Assembly: GCA_017964485.1 (NCBI GenBank)
Contig: JAGCRW010000026.1
Span: forward strand, 1 to 37,492
Length of the DNA stretch: 37,492 nt
Direction: 5' to 3'
Origin: Muribaculaceae bacterium
Lineage (GTDB): Bacteria; Bacteroidota; Bacteroidia; Bacteroidales; Muribaculaceae
In this document: positions 7,370-16,283 of the stretch, piece by piece
Position numbering within the stretch: position 1 is the stretch's first letter
How the letters are laid out: each line of letters begins with the position of its first letter
The notes under the pieces: model-generated
Told to the model about the DNA's origin: nothing
Seen by the model: the letters and a program-made list of their open reading frames with translations, nothing else
Database searches by the model: none
Position numbers and translations under genes: made by a program

Positions 7370-9234
7370 GGCCTAGAAATACGCCAAATCGTACCCTCAA
7401 TCAGTGAACAATAAATATCTCCAGTAGCAGGGTCAACCTCAAAGCCGTTGACCTCGCTGCTGCCCATTTGATGCCAGAACACCAATTTGCCTGTTGTTGC
7501 GTCGAGCACCGCTAGCTTGCCGCGACGCGAACCCACATAGATATAGCCGTCATGCTCGAGCACGATGCACGGAGCATGCTCGTAACCGAAACCACAGTCG
7601 GTGTCCCATAATTCACTATAGTCATCGCTTTGCGTGTCCATCGCCACTACTGTGCCGTCCATTGTCTTGGCATAAGCACGCTTGCCGTCTTCGCTCAATC
7701 CTAGGCTCTCGCGCACCTTCACAGCAGGGTCATAGTGCCGCCACAGCTGTTTACCAGAGTTGCGGTCAATGGCTGTGGTATTGCGGTCGGGCGCTACTAT
7801 CACAACCCGGCTTTCGGTCACTGCAGGCACCACATTGCCAGGACTGAACAGATTGTTACTCTTGCCGTTGTCCCAGGACCAATTGATCGCACCTGTCTTG
7901 CGATCAAGAGATCGCAATTTGGTGTCCCAAGCGCCAAAGATTATGTCATTTTTTCCCACAAATGGCTCGGCTTGGCAATAGTTATTAATGTCGTTGTACT
8001 CCCACAGTTTCTTCCCTTTAACGTCCCATGCCTGGAAGGTCTTGAACCCTCCTTGATATAGAACACCATCGGCAATCACGCCATCGGCGACGTAGGGGCC
8101 ATTGGCAGCAACATCATTCAACACTTTGCCGTTTTTCTTGTCGAGCCAAATCAATCGCTTGTCGCCAGTGGGAAGGATTACAACGTTTTCAGCAACAGCA
8201 GGACGCGCAAAAAGCATACTCGCGGTTTTATATTCCCATTTGAGCTTGGCTTTCTTCTTGTCAATCACTCTCAAGTAGCCCAATGAGTTACCGAAATAAA
8301 TATTATCCTTGTCAATTCCTAATCGAGTGAAAATCGAGGCATTGTCGGCATAAACCTTTTCCACCTTGAAGTCCTCAGGCACGGCTGGACTAAAGTTGCG
8401 ACTACATGCTAAAATATAGTAATCGTCGGTATTTATCCTGTATGCATAGAATATATTATTCGGATGCCCAATAGTACTATCAAAGGGCTGACCAATGGTC
8501 TTGTTGTAAACATGAATCCAGCTATGGTCGAGATCAATATCCATAATGGTATAACCATAATCTCCATTTCCCATATCAAGGCTGCGCACCATCAGACCGT
8601 TGATGCCTTCAGTCTCATACTGTCGCCAACGGTGCCAGTGCCCGTTCACGTGGGTAATCACAGGATATTTATGTAAAATACGCACATAGTCATCGCAGTT
8701 GTCGAGATCGCTAAGTAGTGGATAATGATTGATGCTCAACACTTTCATGCCAGGCTTCACCATTTCTTTGAGCGTATTATCGAGCCAGATAAGGTCTTCT
8801 TGCTTGATGTGTCCGTCACCCATCTTCATAAATGGGCCACAGTTCATGCCGATTACCACGAGTTTGCCAATCGTGAACACAAATCGGTCGTTACCCCACA
8901 GGTCGTTGAATGTCTTGCAAGCACTTTGGCTCCAGTTGTTCTCGTGGTTGCCAGGAATGACATATAGTGGCTTGGTGATACCGTCGAGAATCCCTTTTAC
9001 GTTAAACAACTGCTCATCACTACCTTCGTTAGTGAGATCGCCGCTCACAATCACCGCATCAACGTCACTCGCGTTGATTTCAGGCACAGCCTCCTTCAGC
9101 TTGTCCTCATTGGCATTGCCAGGAGAGACATGTATATCACTGAGAATCGCAAACTTCTGCGCCATGCTAGTGCTCGATAGCATCAAAATGGCGAAGATTA
9201 GGATAATTCGAGACAACAACTTGTGTGTATTCAT
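7366..9234 (-). CDS. exported calcineurin-like metallophosphoesterase fused to a PQQ-like beta-propeller
   Basis: A 622-residue protein with a signal peptide (about 1-25, ending SMAQ). Residues 27-230 carry a full metallophosphoesterase metal set: D33-x-H35, D66 in SGDLTN, N96-H97 in PGNHEN, H170 in INHYP, and H199/H201 in GHWH. Residues about 300-622 hold repeated W-containing blades (KLKWEY, KKLWEY, AINWSW, KQLWRHY, SELWD) typical of PQQ/BamB-like propellers. An envelope location is predicted. The natural substrate is unknown; phosphodiesters or phospholipid/undecaprenyl-type phosphates are possible. It is the last gene of the seven-gene operon, 4 nt after yraN. Its TAA overlaps the convergent DUF3857 stop, and no terminator hairpin is seen between them. 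Confidence 0.85.
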   Translation of the reverse strand: MNTHKLLSRIILIFAILMLSSTSMAQKFAILSDIHVSPGNANEDKLKEAVPEINASDVDAVIVSGDLTNEGSDEQLFNVKGILDGITKPLYVIPGNHENNWSQSACKTFNDLWGNDRFVFTIGKLVVIGMNCGPFMKMGDGHIKQEDLIWLDNTLKEMVKPGMKVLSINHYPLLSDLDNCDDYVRILHKYPVITHVNGHWHRWRQYETEGINGLMVRSLDMGNGDYGYTIMDIDLDHSWIHVYNKTIGQPFDSTIGHPNNIFYAYRINTDDYYILACSRNFSPAVPEDFKVEKVYADNASIFTRLGIDKDNIYFGNSLGYLRVIDKKKAKLKWEYKTASMLFARPAVAENVVILPTGDKRLIWLDKKNGKVLNDVAANGPYVADGVIADGVLYQGGFKTFQAWDVKGKKLWEYNDINNYCQAEPFVGKNDIIFGAWDTKLRSLDRKTGAINWSWDNGKSNNLFSPGNVVPAVTESRVVIVAPDRNTTAIDRNSGKQLWRHYDPAVKVRESLGLSEDGKRAYAKTMDGTVVAMDTQSDDYSELWDTDCGFGYEHAPCIVLEHDGYIYVGSRRGKLAVLDATTGKLVFWHQMGSSEVNGFEVDPATGDIYCSLIEGTIWRISRP

Positions 9235-9238
9235 ACTT

Positions 9239-9616
9239 TCAACGATAAGTTTTTAGTTTTGGCATAAAATAATCGGGATAATACTCCAGTTTGAAAAAAC
9301 CTGGCTCGCCAACGAGAATGATAACATCATACTGCACTTCGCATTGTAGTTGGTAAAAGTTGAGATAAGCATTAGCCGACGCCACCATGTGACGTTTCTT
9401 GGCTTCGGTAATAGCTCGCAAAGGATCGAAATGCTCATTACTGCTACGAGTCTTCACCTCCACGATGTGCAGAATCATACCCTGCTCTTGAGCAATGATG
9501 TCAATCTCAAGCTTATTCATCCGCCAGTTGGTCTCACGTATGGTAAACCCTTGCCTCACAAGAAAGTCCACCGCTTCCTGCTCACCTGCTTTACCAAGTA
9601 TATTATGCTGGGCCAT
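9239..9616 (-). CDS. YraN/UPF0102 family nuclease-fold protein
   Basis: A 125-residue protein of the usual UPF0102 length. It has the restriction-endonuclease-like core: GKAGEQEAVDFL with a conserved Glu (residue 12), NWRMNKLEIDIIA giving the E-x-D pair, and HIVEVKTRSS giving the E-x-K catalytic motif. The family is widespread, often next to ribonuclease HII or envelope genes, and its cellular role is unsettled; DNA processing or recombination is suspected. Here it lies inside an envelope operon, 23 nt after the MBOAT gene and 4 nt before the phosphoesterase gene, which may be simple hitch-hiking. Confidence 0.88.
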   Translation of the reverse strand: MAQHNILGKAGEQEAVDFLVRQGFTIRETNWRMNKLEIDIIAQEQGMILHIVEVKTRSSNEHFDPLRAITEAKKRHMVASANAYLNFYQLQCEVQYDVIILVGEPGFFKLEYYPDYFMPKLKTYR

Positions 9617-9639
9617 AGATGAATTTAATTAATGCCATC

Positions 9640-11130
9640 CTAGAACTGATTATAGATAAATGGCTGCACTTCTTCACTAGAAAATTGGATTACCAATTGC
9701 ACCACAACAATGAAAATCAGCAGTTTTACTATCCAATGTGACTTAACAAACATTTTGCTCATTAGTTCATATACCTTTTTTGGAACAAAATGCAGGATAA
9801 AGATAATAATCATCAGGTAGCACCACATCTTCCTTGCCGTGAAGAACGGCACAACATAAGCCAGGTCAAAATCAGTAAAAGACTTGGTAATCACAGTCCA
9901 CGCCGTACTCATATCGGCGGTCAACAGCATCATAGCGAAAGATGCGTAAATAAAGGTTATCAGCCAACAGAAGAATATCACAATCTTGTTGTCGCTAGGG
10001 AACAAACGGTCTAGAGGCTTCTTTGTCATCTTGTGAATGCAAAGCGCCACGCCATGCACTCCGCCCCACACAACAAAGTTCCATGCGGCACCATGCCATA
10101 GACCGCCAATGAGCATCGTTGCCATTAGGTTGAAATACTGGCGGGGCTTGCCGCGACGGTTACCGCCAAGAGGAATATACACATAGTCCTTGAGCCAGCT
10201 CGACAGAGAAATGTGCCAGCGCTTCCAGAACTCGGTGACATTCTGTGAACGGTATGGGAAATCGAAGTTTATGCCCAGGTCAAAGCCCATCATGCGACCA
10301 ATACCTATAGCCATATCGCTATATCCTGAGAAGTCGCAGTAAATCTGCATCGCAAAGCCTATCGTAGCCATCGCCAGCTCATAGCCACTGTACCCGTCGG
10401 CACTGCCAAAGGCTATCATCGTGTACTGACCAAAATAGTCGGCAAAGATAGCTTTTTTAATCACACCTACCAAAACCAGCCAAAAACCACTATACACCAT
10501 CGATTTTGATGGTGCTTTGTTTTCTTTGAGCTGTGGTAGAAAATGTGATGCCCTCACAATAGGTCCCATCGCCAGCGCCGGGAAGAACGAGAGATAGAAA
10601 AGATATTCTAGCCAATTGTTCGTTGGTTCTATCTTGCCCTTATACACGTCAACAACATAGCTGATGGTCTTGAATGTGTAATAAGAGATTCCTAGCGGCA
10701 GCACCAAGTCTAACGGCTGGAAATTGCTCTTAAACAACTCGTTGAGATTGAAAATAACGAAGTTGCTGTACTTGAAGACTCCCAAAGTGCCTACCGAGAG
10801 GACTATACTGATTGTAAGCCAGAACCGCTTCATCTTGACGGTGGGCTCATGGTGTATCTGCTTTGCTATAAACCAGTCAATCAGCGAAGTGCCGACTAGC
10901 AGCAAGAAATATAGCTCGCTCGACTTATAGAAGAAATAAAGACTGAACGCTATGACAAAGACCATCATCTTTGTCTTTCGCGACTTCAACATTCCATAAA
11001 TCGGCAAGAATAATAGAAAGAGTACCCAAAACAACCCGCTATTGAAAATCAGCGGATTCTCTGGATCATAACTCAACATATTCCAGATGTTATGGAACAT
11101 TGTTGATACATCTATTGAGGTTAAGTTCAT
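9640..11130 (-). CDS. MBOAT-family membrane O-acyltransferase (AlgI/PatA-like)
   Basis: A 496-residue polytopic membrane protein with about 10-12 hydrophobic segments. It contains the AlgI-type signature: RSQNVTEFWKRWHISLSSWL with the conserved WH (H306), and GGLWHGAAWNF with the presumed catalytic His (H346). MBOATs of this group move an acetyl group from a cytoplasmic donor across the membrane to a glycan such as alginate, teichoic acid or peptidoglycan. It is paired with an SGNH esterase-fold protein encoded 21 nt upstream, like PatA/PatB or AlgI/AlgX-J. The neighbouring cell-wall peptide enzymes make peptidoglycan or another envelope glycan the best guess for the acceptor. There is no alginate- or exopolysaccharide-synthesis gene in the window. 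Confidence 0.93.
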   Translation of the reverse strand: MNLTSIDVSTMFHNIWNMLSYDPENPLIFNSGLFWVLFLLFLPIYGMLKSRKTKMMVFVIAFSLYFFYKSSELYFLLLVGTSLIDWFIAKQIHHEPTVKMKRFWLTISIVLSVGTLGVFKYSNFVIFNLNELFKSNFQPLDLVLPLGISYYTFKTISYVVDVYKGKIEPTNNWLEYLFYLSFFPALAMGPIVRASHFLPQLKENKAPSKSMVYSGFWLVLVGVIKKAIFADYFGQYTMIAFGSADGYSGYELAMATIGFAMQIYCDFSGYSDMAIGIGRMMGFDLGINFDFPYRSQNVTEFWKRWHISLSSWLKDYVYIPLGGNRRGKPRQYFNLMATMLIGGLWHGAAWNFVVWGGVHGVALCIHKMTKKPLDRLFPSDNKIVIFFCWLITFIYASFAMMLLTADMSTAWTVITKSFTDFDLAYVVPFFTARKMWCYLMIIIFILHFVPKKVYELMSKMFVKSHWIVKLLIFIVVVQLVIQFSSEEVQPFIYNQF

Positions 11131-11151
11131 GCAAATAGTCGTTAAAACATT

Positions 11152-11949
11152 TTATCTCAGCGGCTGCAATAGCTCTAGTTTGGTTGGGCGAGCAGTTTCG
11201 CCGGCAGGTGGTGCTTCAAGCCTGATGGGATGAGCCGACTTGGTCATTATCCACTTGCAGATGCGGTCGGCCCACAATATTGAAGACGAAGCCTTGGGAT
11301 GAGCACCATCTTTCTTGCGATCGTAATGCTGATCTGGTGTATAAGAGAGATAGAAACAGCCAGCAGGCACACTCTCACTAATCATGTCGTTGATGCCGGT
11401 ATCATCCTTCCAGTTTGGAGGACCTATCCAAACAAAAGGAATATTACCCATCTGCTTAATAATCTCATCGACATATTTCTGCCTCTTCTGCCTGATGTCA
11501 CGAATGAACAACTCGTTGCCACCAAGCGTAATCAAGATGTAGTCAGGCTTAAACTTTTTGATATAATCCTTGAGCGTGGTGCGAGTGCCATAGATCTCGG
11601 TAGAAGAACTGTACCACACCACGCAATAAATGGTGTGGCCGTTTTTCTTGGCGTAGGCCGACATGCGGGGGAACAGACACTCCACCATCGAGTCACCAAT
11701 GAACAGGATGGTCTTCTTGGTGGTGTCCATCTCCGCCTTCTCCGATTTTTTCTTGCTAAGCGGCAGCGGAACTTTCTCACCAGGTTTAGCAACACGGTGC
11801 TGGTCAGAGGCGAACAGCGTCTCCTGAAACGTGCCCTTCTTAATTTCGGTCTCTCCTAGCTTCAGATCAATATCTGAGCGTGAGAACGCATAGAACACGC
11901 CCAACCCCACAAGCAAGATGGCACAAATCGCAAAATAGGCTTTTTTCAT
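11152..11949 (-). CDS. membrane-anchored SGNH/GDSL hydrolase-fold protein (partner of the MBOAT)
   Basis: A 265-residue protein with an N-terminal signal anchor (about residues 4-22) and a periplasmic SGNH domain. Block I is FIGDSMVE with the nucleophile S87, block III is TLGGNE (N145), and block V is DGAHP giving D214 and H217, so the Ser-Asp-His triad and oxyanion residues look complete. Proteins of this type act as O-acetyltransferases (PatB, AlgX/J) or esterases. The MBOAT gene follows 21 nt downstream, which favours acetyl transfer. A basic/proline tail (about 245-265) follows the domain. Confidence 0.87.
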   Translation of the reverse strand: MKKAYFAICAILLVGLGVFYAFSRSDIDLKLGETEIKKGTFQETLFASDQHRVAKPGEKVPLPLSKKKSEKAEMDTTKKTILFIGDSMVECLFPRMSAYAKKNGHTIYCVVWYSSSTEIYGTRTTLKDYIKKFKPDYILITLGGNELFIRDIRQKRQKYVDEIIKQMGNIPFVWIGPPNWKDDTGINDMISESVPAGCFYLSYTPDQHYDRKKDGAHPKASSSILWADRICKWIMTKSAHPIRLEAPPAGETARPTKLELLQPLR

Positions 11950-11960
11950 TTATCTTCTTA

Positions 11961-13091
11961 TTACTTAATCAGCTTAACACCGATGCCTGGTATATCGTGC
12001 AGTGTGATCTTGCCATTCTCCACAGTCATGCCTTCAAAGCGGTCGTTGGCGATAAGCAGGTTGCCATCAAGGTCAGCAAAGTCAACCACTGGCGATAGGT
12101 TGGCAGCTGCAGTCACAGCGCACGAAGTCTCGGTCATACAGCCAATCATCACCTTCATGTCGAGAGCACGTGCAAGAGTAACCATCTTATGTGCCTCATA
12201 GAGACCAGTACTCTTCATCAGTTTGATATTGATGCCGTCATACACGCCTTTGAACTTAACAATGTCGGGTAGACGCTGGAAAGCCTCATCGGCGATGATG
12301 GGCAGTGGCGAACGCTCACGCAGCCATGCTGTCTCGTCAATCATTGTCTTGTCAAATGGCTGCTCCACAAAGATGCAACCACGCTCCTTGAGCCAGTAGC
12401 ACATCTCAAGTGCTTTCTCTTTATTTGTCCAACCCTGATTGCAGTCTACGCAAATAGGCACATCGGTCATACTCTTGATAACCTCAACGGTCTCTTGGTC
12501 GTTGTCAAGACCCATCTTTACCTTGAGGAGCTTATATGGCGCAGCCTCTTTTACCTTCTGGCGTACCACTTCCTCGGTGTCAATACCAATAGTGAAACTG
12601 GTCACAGGAGTCTTGTCGGGGTTATAGCCCCAAATCTTATACCATGGCTGCCCCATAATCTTGCCTAGCAGGTCGTGAAGAGCGATGTCAACACTCGCCT
12701 TGGCTGCGCGGTTGTTGGGCGCAACGCTATCAACGTAGGTCAAGATGTCTTCCATCTTGAATGGGTCGTTAAACTGGCTCAAGTCAAGGCTGCTCAAGAA
12801 CTTGGTAACGCTCTCAACGCTCTCGCCCAGATATGGTGGCATTGACGCCTCGCCATAGCCAACGATACCATCATACTCAAGTTTTACCTGCACATCAGGC
12901 GTTGTGGTGCGGCTATAACGTGCCAAATTGAACGCGTGGCGCAGTTTTAACTCATAAGGCTCAAATGAGAGATTAAGCCTACCTGTTTTTGCCACTTTCT
13001 TGGTGGCTTTACCTTTTGCTGAAATTGAAATAGGAGCCGAGGCAGCTATCAAGCCAAGACCTGTTCCCACTAAGAATTTTCTTCGATTCAT
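11961..13091 (-). CDS. exported dipeptide epimerase (L-Ala-D/L-Glu epimerase type, enolase superfamily)
   Basis: A 376-residue enolase-superfamily enzyme of the muconate-lactonising subgroup. The acid/base set is intact: K190-x-K192 in LLKVKMG, metal ligands D216 (ICVDCNQGW), E243 (FVEQPFD) and D268 (IIADEAF), and K290 (GINIKLMKSTG). Such enzymes epimerise L-Ala-D-Glu from murein to L-Ala-L-Glu for catabolism. The N-terminus MNRRKFLVGTGLGLIAASAP resembles a twin-Arg-like or Sec signal (RR at 3-4), so it is probably exported; cytoplasmic homologues lack this. Its neighbours, an NlpC/P60 peptidase 27 nt upstream and a transglutaminase-like protein, support murein-peptide recycling, analogous to Bacillus ykfB-ykfC. 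Confidence 0.88.
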   Translation of the reverse strand: MNRRKFLVGTGLGLIAASAPISISAKGKATKKVAKTGRLNLSFEPYELKLRHAFNLARYSRTTTPDVQVKLEYDGIVGYGEASMPPYLGESVESVTKFLSSLDLSQFNDPFKMEDILTYVDSVAPNNRAAKASVDIALHDLLGKIMGQPWYKIWGYNPDKTPVTSFTIGIDTEEVVRQKVKEAAPYKLLKVKMGLDNDQETVEVIKSMTDVPICVDCNQGWTNKEKALEMCYWLKERGCIFVEQPFDKTMIDETAWLRERSPLPIIADEAFQRLPDIVKFKGVYDGINIKLMKSTGLYEAHKMVTLARALDMKVMIGCMTETSCAVTAAANLSPVVDFADLDGNLLIANDRFEGMTVENGKITLHDIPGIGVKLIK

Positions 13092-13118
13092 ATTATTATT
13101 GTTTAGTGTTAGTCAATA

Positions 13119-14258
13119 TTATTTGTTGAAATACCAATTATGGTCGCGCACATATTTTATGCCTTTGGTGCCCACCATGCCGTTGATGCGGCTGATGGAG
13201 AGGGGGCTGTAGAGATAGTCGGGAGCGTCGGGATCCAAATCGTTGATTTTCACCTGACCAGAGCAGTGGATATACTTGCCGTCACGCAGATAGAGCCCTA
13301 CATGAGTAACGCGGCCTGTCTTGCTGTTGCCAAAGAACAGCAAGTCGCAGAGCTGAGCATCATGCCAGTCTGCAATCTTCAGACCTGTAAGTGCCTGCTG
13401 TGACGCATCGCGCTGCAAGATGATGCCATTAGAGAAATAACTTACCTTAGCAAGTCCTGAGCAGTCAGTGACTTTGGTAGAAGTTCCTCCCCACAGATAA
13501 CTCGAGCCCATCATTCGGCGGGCAGTCTTTTCAATCTTATTGAGGTCGATAGGCTGCTGCACCCACTTGTCGAATTGCTCTACACTCGATTTATTTACCC
13601 ATCCCGTGCGGCCGTCAGGCGTAGAAAGTTCAATCCACTTGCCTTTCTTGCTTACAAACTGCAGGATATCTCCTAGCACAAGGTCGCTTACGGTCTCGTC
13701 GCCCTTAGGTTTAGTCACCAATTGATCATCATAGACTGTAACGATGTAGCGTTCTGTCCTTTGCCAAGAATTAAAGTCCATCTGTGTAAGAAATCTTACC
13801 GAACTCTCAGGGACGTAGGCAATGTAATCATCGGGACACTGCACACGCAGCCAGTCGTCAACTAACTCAATCACACGCAGCGGAGTACCCATCAAACATT
13901 GAGTCGCAATTTCGGCCGAATGCTTTGGATCACAGCGGAGTGTCGCAATCGAAAGTTTCACTATTGCCCACTGCTTGCTGGCTGGAATCTCATCAGCAAG
14001 AACCTTGACTTCATTGATATGACGAATATTGAACATATTAAGCTCGTCGGTTATCTCCTCTTTTTGGTAGGTATAGCCCACAGTGCCTTGAACAATGGGT
14101 ATTTCAGTACTATCTACCACATTTATTTTCCAAATCGCCACGCGTCCATCGGGCGCCACGCGCGACTTGAGGTCGTTGAGCACTTGGTTGATGTCATCAC
14201 CTGCTGTTGCTGCAATGGCAACCAATGCCACCAACAACAATGTCAAAATTTTTCTCAT
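13119..14258 (-). CDS. SH3-domain NlpC/P60 cysteine peptidase (YkfC-like murein endopeptidase)
   Basis: A 379-residue exported protein (signal peptide about 1-19). Two bacterial SH3-like regions (about 100-155 and 170-230) precede an NlpC/P60 domain (about 240-370). The catalytic Cys is C266 in TDCSGLAK, with H319 in THVGLYL and H331 in YIHCSG completing the triad. Enzymes with this layout are gamma-D-glutamyl-L-diamino acid endopeptidases acting on free murein peptides with an N-terminal L-Ala. The product, L-Ala-D-Glu, is the substrate of the epimerase encoded next. Its start overlaps the stop of the upstream transglutaminase-like gene (ATGA, 14255-14258), implying translational coupling. 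Confidence 0.9.
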   Translation of the reverse strand: MRKILTLLLVALVAIAATAGDDINQVLNDLKSRVAPDGRVAIWKINVVDSTEIPIVQGTVGYTYQKEEITDELNMFNIRHINEVKVLADEIPASKQWAIVKLSIATLRCDPKHSAEIATQCLMGTPLRVIELVDDWLRVQCPDDYIAYVPESSVRFLTQMDFNSWQRTERYIVTVYDDQLVTKPKGDETVSDLVLGDILQFVSKKGKWIELSTPDGRTGWVNKSSVEQFDKWVQQPIDLNKIEKTARRMMGSSYLWGGTSTKVTDCSGLAKVSYFSNGIILQRDASQQALTGLKIADWHDAQLCDLLFFGNSKTGRVTHVGLYLRDGKYIHCSGQVKINDLDPDAPDYLYSPLSISRINGMVGTKGIKYVRDHNWYFNK

Positions 14259-15676
14259 CTTTCTATTTTTTCTATCGAGTTAACAATAAGATGTGATTTC
14301 CATGTGTCGTAGTAAAGGTTGCCCTTGCGCCACTCCACTTCTCCAGGCTGGAAATCTACAGTCTCGCTGCGGATATATTTCTTCTCGGGACTCAGCTTGT
14401 CGCCAATGGTCTCATTAGATGCCATACGATATAGGTCAATGCCAGTGGTGTAGTAGCTGTTCATGGGTGTGCCTACAGCGCTGCGGCCGAAGGACTGGTC
14501 GGTAGGTACCCAGCCCACGCCTTCGAAGTAGGTCTCAGCCCAGTCGTGCCAGTTGACCTCATCGGGGTGAATCATCCAACCACTCTCCCATCTTGCAGGG
14601 ATGCCGAGGCTGCGAACCAGCGTGATATACATCAATGCCACTTGTCCGCAATCGCCATGGCCGTTTGCCATCACATACTCAGGCATATTCTTAATAGTGC
14701 TGTATTCACGAGCCCCTGCCCAAGGATAGGTCATCGATATCCAATCAAAGATTTTTGAAGCCTGAAGCACGGGGTTGGTTTCGTCTTCCACTATCTCACG
14801 GGCTAGTGCGCGAGTGTCGTCAGTTATAATAATGTGTGGCGGATAATTGCCAGTGAATTCTTTGTATTCGGGGCTATTAGTGTTATAAGGCTCAAGCATT
14901 GCTAGCAGGTCTTGCTGGCAGATGTGGCGCTCGGCAACATCATAACTGAAAGTATATTCAAAATGTGTAGGTTTGCCCTTCTCGGCAATGGCTTCCATAT
15001 ACACAGTGTGGTGCTTGCTACCCACGCTGAAAGTAACTTCGTGGTTGCTGCTCTCGAGCTTAATGTTCTTCTGACGCATATTCTCGTAGGGGAACGGCAT
15101 CCACACCCGCAGTGTCTCGCCATCAGGAATAACATCGGCATTGACATCGAGGTTAAATGTAATGTTCACATGCCTCCAGTCGCGCAGACCATTTGCATCA
15201 GCCGGTGACTGCATTGCCTCAAGATAATATTTGCGGCGGGTGTTATAGGTCTCCATCTTATCGGCATCATGGTCTTCTTTCAATTCGTCGGCAAGCAGCC
15301 ACAAGTTCCTTACCGACTTGCGGAACCACCATTCCTGGCCGTCGATAACCATATATTCTATCTTCTTGTCGCGTTTCCACTTTGCTATTTGAGCATCGGT
15401 GACATTTGGCATCTTTTCTTTAATAAGACTCAAACCCGAATCGGGAGTCATCGTGAAGTCTTTGCGGATGCGATTCATAATGGTGATCAAGGAATCAATC
15501 CTCACTTCCTCAGCGGCTTTCACTTTCTTTGGCAGAGACTTCATCAGTTTCTCTGCCTTCTTAAATTCTCCTTTGTCCATCAGGTCCTCAACCTGACTTA
15601 CCCAGTTGGTCTGAGCCATCATCACTGAAGCGCTCATCACAACTATTGCCAATAAAATAGTCCTATAGTTTTTCAT
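14255..15676 (-). CDS. exported transglutaminase-like cysteine peptidase
   Basis: A 473-residue protein with a signal peptide (about 1-21, ending MMAQ). An alpha-helical region (25-160) precedes a beta domain (165-250) and a transglutaminase-like core (280-400). The triad is intact: C343 in GHGDCGQVAL, H377 in NWHDWAE and D393 in WVPTDQSFG. In bacteria these folds usually act as proteases or peptide-modifying enzymes rather than cross-linkers. It is the first gene of the seven-gene minus-strand operon, and the next start overlaps its stop. A -7 promoter box lies 29-36 bases upstream of its ATG. A role in murein peptide or envelope protein processing is inferred from the neighbours. Confidence 0.85.
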   Translation of the reverse strand: MKNYRTILLAIVVMSASVMMAQTNWVSQVEDLMDKGEFKKAEKLMKSLPKKVKAAEEVRIDSLITIMNRIRKDFTMTPDSGLSLIKEKMPNVTDAQIAKWKRDKKIEYMVIDGQEWWFRKSVRNLWLLADELKEDHDADKMETYNTRRKYYLEAMQSPADANGLRDWRHVNITFNLDVNADVIPDGETLRVWMPFPYENMRQKNIKLESSNHEVTFSVGSKHHTVYMEAIAEKGKPTHFEYTFSYDVAERHICQQDLLAMLEPYNTNSPEYKEFTGNYPPHIIITDDTRALAREIVEDETNPVLQASKIFDWISMTYPWAGAREYSTIKNMPEYVMANGHGDCGQVALMYITLVRSLGIPARWESGWMIHPDEVNWHDWAETYFEGVGWVPTDQSFGRSAVGTPMNSYYTTGIDLYRMASNETIGDKLSPEKKYIRSETVDFQPGEVEWRKGNLYYDTWKSHLIVNSIEKIER

Positions 15677-15704
15677 TAAATAGTATTATTTAAATTTTAA
15701 CCTA

Positions 15705-15712
15705 CAAAATTA
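15705..15712 (-). promoter_or_regulatory. -7 promoter element (TAATTTTG on the minus strand) for the seven-gene operon
   Basis: It matches TAnnTTTG and lies 28 nt upstream of the ATG at 15676. No convincing -33 box is seen, so this is a moderate call. The same CAAAATTAATGA block recurs at 15795 in the divergent direction. Confidence 0.5.
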
Positions 15713-15762
15713 ATGAAAAAATAAATATCCGCACGTTTTATAATGTTTTTTTCACTTTTTTT

Positions 15763-15792
15763 ATTGACATACGAGATTTCTGCCTACCTTTG
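15763..15792 (+). promoter_or_regulatory. promoter for the GNAT-nitroreductase pair
   Basis: The -7 box TACCTTTG is at 15785-15792, with an ATTG at 15763-15766 as an imperfect -33 box (18-bp spacer). Transcription should begin around 15799, leaving a very short leader before the ATG at 15808 and excluding the TTG at 15790 as a start. Confidence 0.6.
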
Positions 15793-15807
15793 TACAAAAT
15801 TAATGAT

Positions 15808-16281
15808 ATGGAAATACGCAAAGCACACAACCGAGATATCCCTCGCATCCACGAATTGCTCACGCAGGTCAACAATGTGCATGCCGACGGGCGACCCGAT
15901 TTGTTCAAAAAGGGAAACCGAAAATATACCGATGAACAACTGGAGGGAATAATCGCCAATTTTGACAAGACTCCAATCTTTGTCCTGACCGATGACAACG
16001 ACATAGTGCTGGGCTACTGCTTCGGCATTGTGGAACAATATATCAACGACAACAACCGCACTGATGTCAAGACGCTGTATATCGACGACCTGTGTGTAGA
16101 TGAGAAATTCCGCCGCCAGCACATCGCTAAGCGGCTCTATAACTACGTGATTGACTATGCCCGTAACAACGGATTCTACAACGTCACCCTCAACGTGTGG
16201 GAATGCAACCCTGGCGCCAAAGCGTTCTACGACACCTGCGGCATGAAACCCCTAAAAACCTATCTCGAAACGATATTATAA
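15808..16281 (+). CDS. GNAT-family N-acetyltransferase
   Basis: A 157-residue GNAT. The core acetyl-CoA-binding stretch is DDLCVDEKFRRQHIAKRLYN, containing the R-x-x-x-I/G-x-K/R pyrophosphate-binding pattern (about residues 98-115), followed by ARNNGFYNVTLNVWECNPGA and the C-terminal AFYDTCGMKPLKTYLE typical of the fold. The start at 15808 is set by the promoter position. The acceptor substrate is not predictable. The nitroreductase gene starts 2 nt after its stop, so the two are co-transcribed. Confidence 0.88.
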   Translation: MEIRKAHNRDIPRIHELLTQVNNVHADGRPDLFKKGNRKYTDEQLEGIIANFDKTPIFVLTDDNDIVLGYCFGIVEQYINDNNRTDVKTLYIDDLCVDEKFRRQHIAKRLYNYVIDYARNNGFYNVTLNVWECNPGAKAFYDTCGMKPLKTYLETIL

Positions 16282-16283
16282 TT

